64,000 nt of DNA from Streptomyces venezuelae (GTDB lineage: Bacteria; Actinomycetota; Actinomycetes; Streptomycetales; Streptomycetaceae): assembly GCF_008642375.1 (NCBI RefSeq), contig NZ_CP029194.1, positions 2,418,001 through 2,482,000 of the forward strand. Reading direction: 5' to 3'. Both the position numbers and the translations under genes were made by a program. Shown piece by piece: positions 62,675 to 64,000 of the stretch. Under the pieces are notes generated by a model. It did no database searches, was not told the DNA's origin, and saw only the letters and a list, made by a program, of their open reading frames with translations. Each line of letters opens with the position of its first letter. The first letter of the stretch is position 1.

Positions 62675-64000
62675 CTATCGGTCCCCGAAGATCGTGCGGT
62701 GCCAGTCCTTCGCGGCGACCGCCGTGTTGTCGAACATCACGTGCTTGACCTGCGTGTACTCCTCGAAGGAGTACACCGACATGTCCTTTCCGTATCCCGA
62801 TGCCTTGGTGCCGCCGTGCGGCATCTCGCTGATGATCGGGATGTGGTCGTTGACCCAGACGCAGCCCGCCCGGAGCTCCCGCGTGGCGCGGTTCGCCCGG
62901 TAGACGTCACGGCTCCAGGCGGAGGCGGCGAGGCCGTACGGGGTGTCGTTGGCGAGCCGGATGCCCTCGTCGTCGCTGTCGAAGGGCAGGGCCACCAGGA
63001 CCGGTCCGAAGATCTCCGACTGCACGACCTCGCTGTCCTGCGCGGCGCCGATGATCAGAGTCGGACGATAGTACGCGCCGTCCTTGAGGTCACCCCCCGG
63101 TGCTTCGCCGCCGGCGACGACGGTGGCGTAGCCGCGGGCGCGCTCGACGAAGCCGGCGACGCTGTCGCGCTGGGCGTGGCTGACCAGCGGGCCGAGGTCG
63201 GTGGTGGCCTCGAAGGGGTCGCCGACGCGGACGGACTCCATCAGTTCGGCGACGCGGGCGACGAAGGCGTCGAAGAGGGGGCGCTGGACGTAGGCGCGCG
63301 TGGCGGCGGTGCAGTCCTGGCCGGTGTTGATGAGGGAGGCGGCGACGGCGCCGTTGGCGGCGGCCTCCAGGTCGGCGTCGTCGAAGACGACGAAGGGGGC
63401 CTTGCCGCCGAGTTCGAGGTGGAGCCGCTTCACGGTCGCGGTGGCGACCTCGGCGACGCGCTTGCCGACCGGGGTGGAGCCGGTGAAGGAGGTCATGACG
63501 ACGTCGGGGTGGCCGACGAGGTGCTCGCCGACGACCCGCCCGGAGCCGCTGACGATGTTGATGACGCCGTCGGGGATGCCGGCCTCGGTCGCGGCCTGCG
63601 CGAACATCAGCGAGGTCAGCGGGGTGATCTCGGCGGGCTTCAGGACGATCGTGTTGCCGGCGGCGATCGCCGGGAGGATCTTCCAGGCAGCCATCTGGAG
63701 CGGGTAGTTCCAGGGGGCGATGGAGCCGATGACGCCGATCGCCTCGCGGCGGATGTACGAGGTGTGGTCACCGCTGTACTCGGCGGCCGCCTGGCCCTGG
63801 AGGTGGCGGGCGGCGCCGGCGAAGAAGGCGGTGTTGTCGATGGTGCCCGGTACGTCGAACTCGGTGGTGAGCCGGAGCGGCTTGCCCGCCTGGAGCGACT
63901 CGACCCGTGCGATGTCCTCGGCCCAGTCGGCGAGGACCCCGGCGAAGCGGTGGAGGGCGTCGGAGCGCTCGCCCGGGGTGGCGCCCGACCAGCCGGGGAA
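62675..64000 (-). CDS. Aldehyde dehydrogenase, gamma-aminobutyraldehyde type, partial
   Basis: The visible 441 residues end at 62675; the start lies beyond the right edge. The reading continues without stop from 63694 to the edge (IGVIGSIAPWNYPLQMAAWKILPAI across the join). The general-base motif LELGGKAPFVV and the nucleophile in NTGQDCTAATR are intact, and the C-terminus MPHGGTKASGYGKDMS is typical of PuuC/PatD-like enzymes. It would oxidise 4-aminobutyraldehyde to GABA. It leads the pot operon on the minus strand, with the binding protein 50 bases downstream. Confidence 0.88.
   Translation of the reverse strand, partial: FPGWSGATPGERSDALHRFAGVLADWAEDIARVESLQAGKPLRLTTEFDVPGTIDNTAFFAGAARHLQGQAAAEYSGDHTSYIRREAIGVIGSIAPWNYPLQMAAWKILPAIAAGNTIVLKPAEITPLTSLMFAQAATEAGIPDGVINIVSGSGRVVGEHLVGHPDVVMTSFTGSTPVGKRVAEVATATVKRLHLELGGKAPFVVFDDADLEAAANGAVAASLINTGQDCTAATRAYVQRPLFDAFVARVAELMESVRVGDPFEATTDLGPLVSHAQRDSVAGFVERARGYATVVAGGEAPGGDLKDGAYYRPTLIIGAAQDSEVVQSEIFGPVLVALPFDSDDEGIRLANDTPYGLAASAWSRDVYRANRATRELRAGCVWVNDHIPIISEMPHGGTKASGYGKDMSVYSFEEYTQVKHVMFDNTAVAAKDWHRTIFGDR

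Overview
The window is very GC-rich, with strong third-position GC, GTG and TTG starts and tightly packed genes, and it reads as a chromosomal core segment of a Streptomyces or close relative. Support comes from a partial actinobacterial ESX (type VII secretion) locus, a THN-synthase (RppA) gene, a chitinase promoter with DasR-type boxes, and the rimP-nusA-ylxR-infB-rbfA-truB translation operon. I saw no rRNA, tRNA, CRISPR array or intact insertion sequence. Product names rest on motifs and recalled family sequences, not on a database search.

Layout. 1-5779: edge of a type VII secretion locus (eccB start, eccE, an unknown cytosolic gene, a proline/glutamine-rich MinD-like ATPase). 5954-11791: five-gene peptide/nickel-type ABC importer operon whose binding protein carries a C-terminal membrane anchor. 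11908-15492: rppA with a downstream RTX-like secreted protein, divergent from a CYP158-like P450. 15523-20668: ribF preceded by a 1,379-residue fusion of a catalytically dead trypsin-like domain, a P-loop NTPase and a helical C-terminus. 20873-27779: the translation operon, on the minus strand, with a possible RNA switch at the infB start. 27949-30917: plus-strand group of a lipoprotein, a ferritin-like protein, an APH-fold pseudokinase and a slipin. 31014-41595: proS, two GNAT genes, ispG, the site-2 protease rseP, dxr, a diverged EPSP synthase and a large acyl-CoA dehydrogenase. 41737-46668: a small ABM monooxygenase, an aldehyde dehydrogenase, an EamA exporter, a small membrane protein and a PucR regulator. 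46752-51743: an orphan VirD4/TraG-like ATPase, gabT and a PAP2 phosphatase. 51679-56778: a secreted GH18 chitinase, a small conserved protein and an MMPL transporter. 56809-56985: a 177-bp palindromic element. 56985-64000: polyamine uptake and catabolism operon (aldehyde dehydrogenase, potD, potA, potB, potC, PuuB-like oxidase).

How the parts fit. ispG and dxr supply the MEP isoprenoid pathway. The right-hand operon would import a polyamine, oxidise it and pass aminobutyraldehyde to GABA, which GabT then transaminates; PucR is a plausible local regulator. RppA and the P450 fit 1,3,6,8-tetrahydroxynaphthalene/flaviolin pigment formation. The items most worth a second look are the dead-protease/NTPase fusion, the palindromic element, the competing hairpins at the infB start, the divergent rppA/P450 arrangement with an RTX-like gene, the EPSP synthase variant and the APH-fold pseudokinase.
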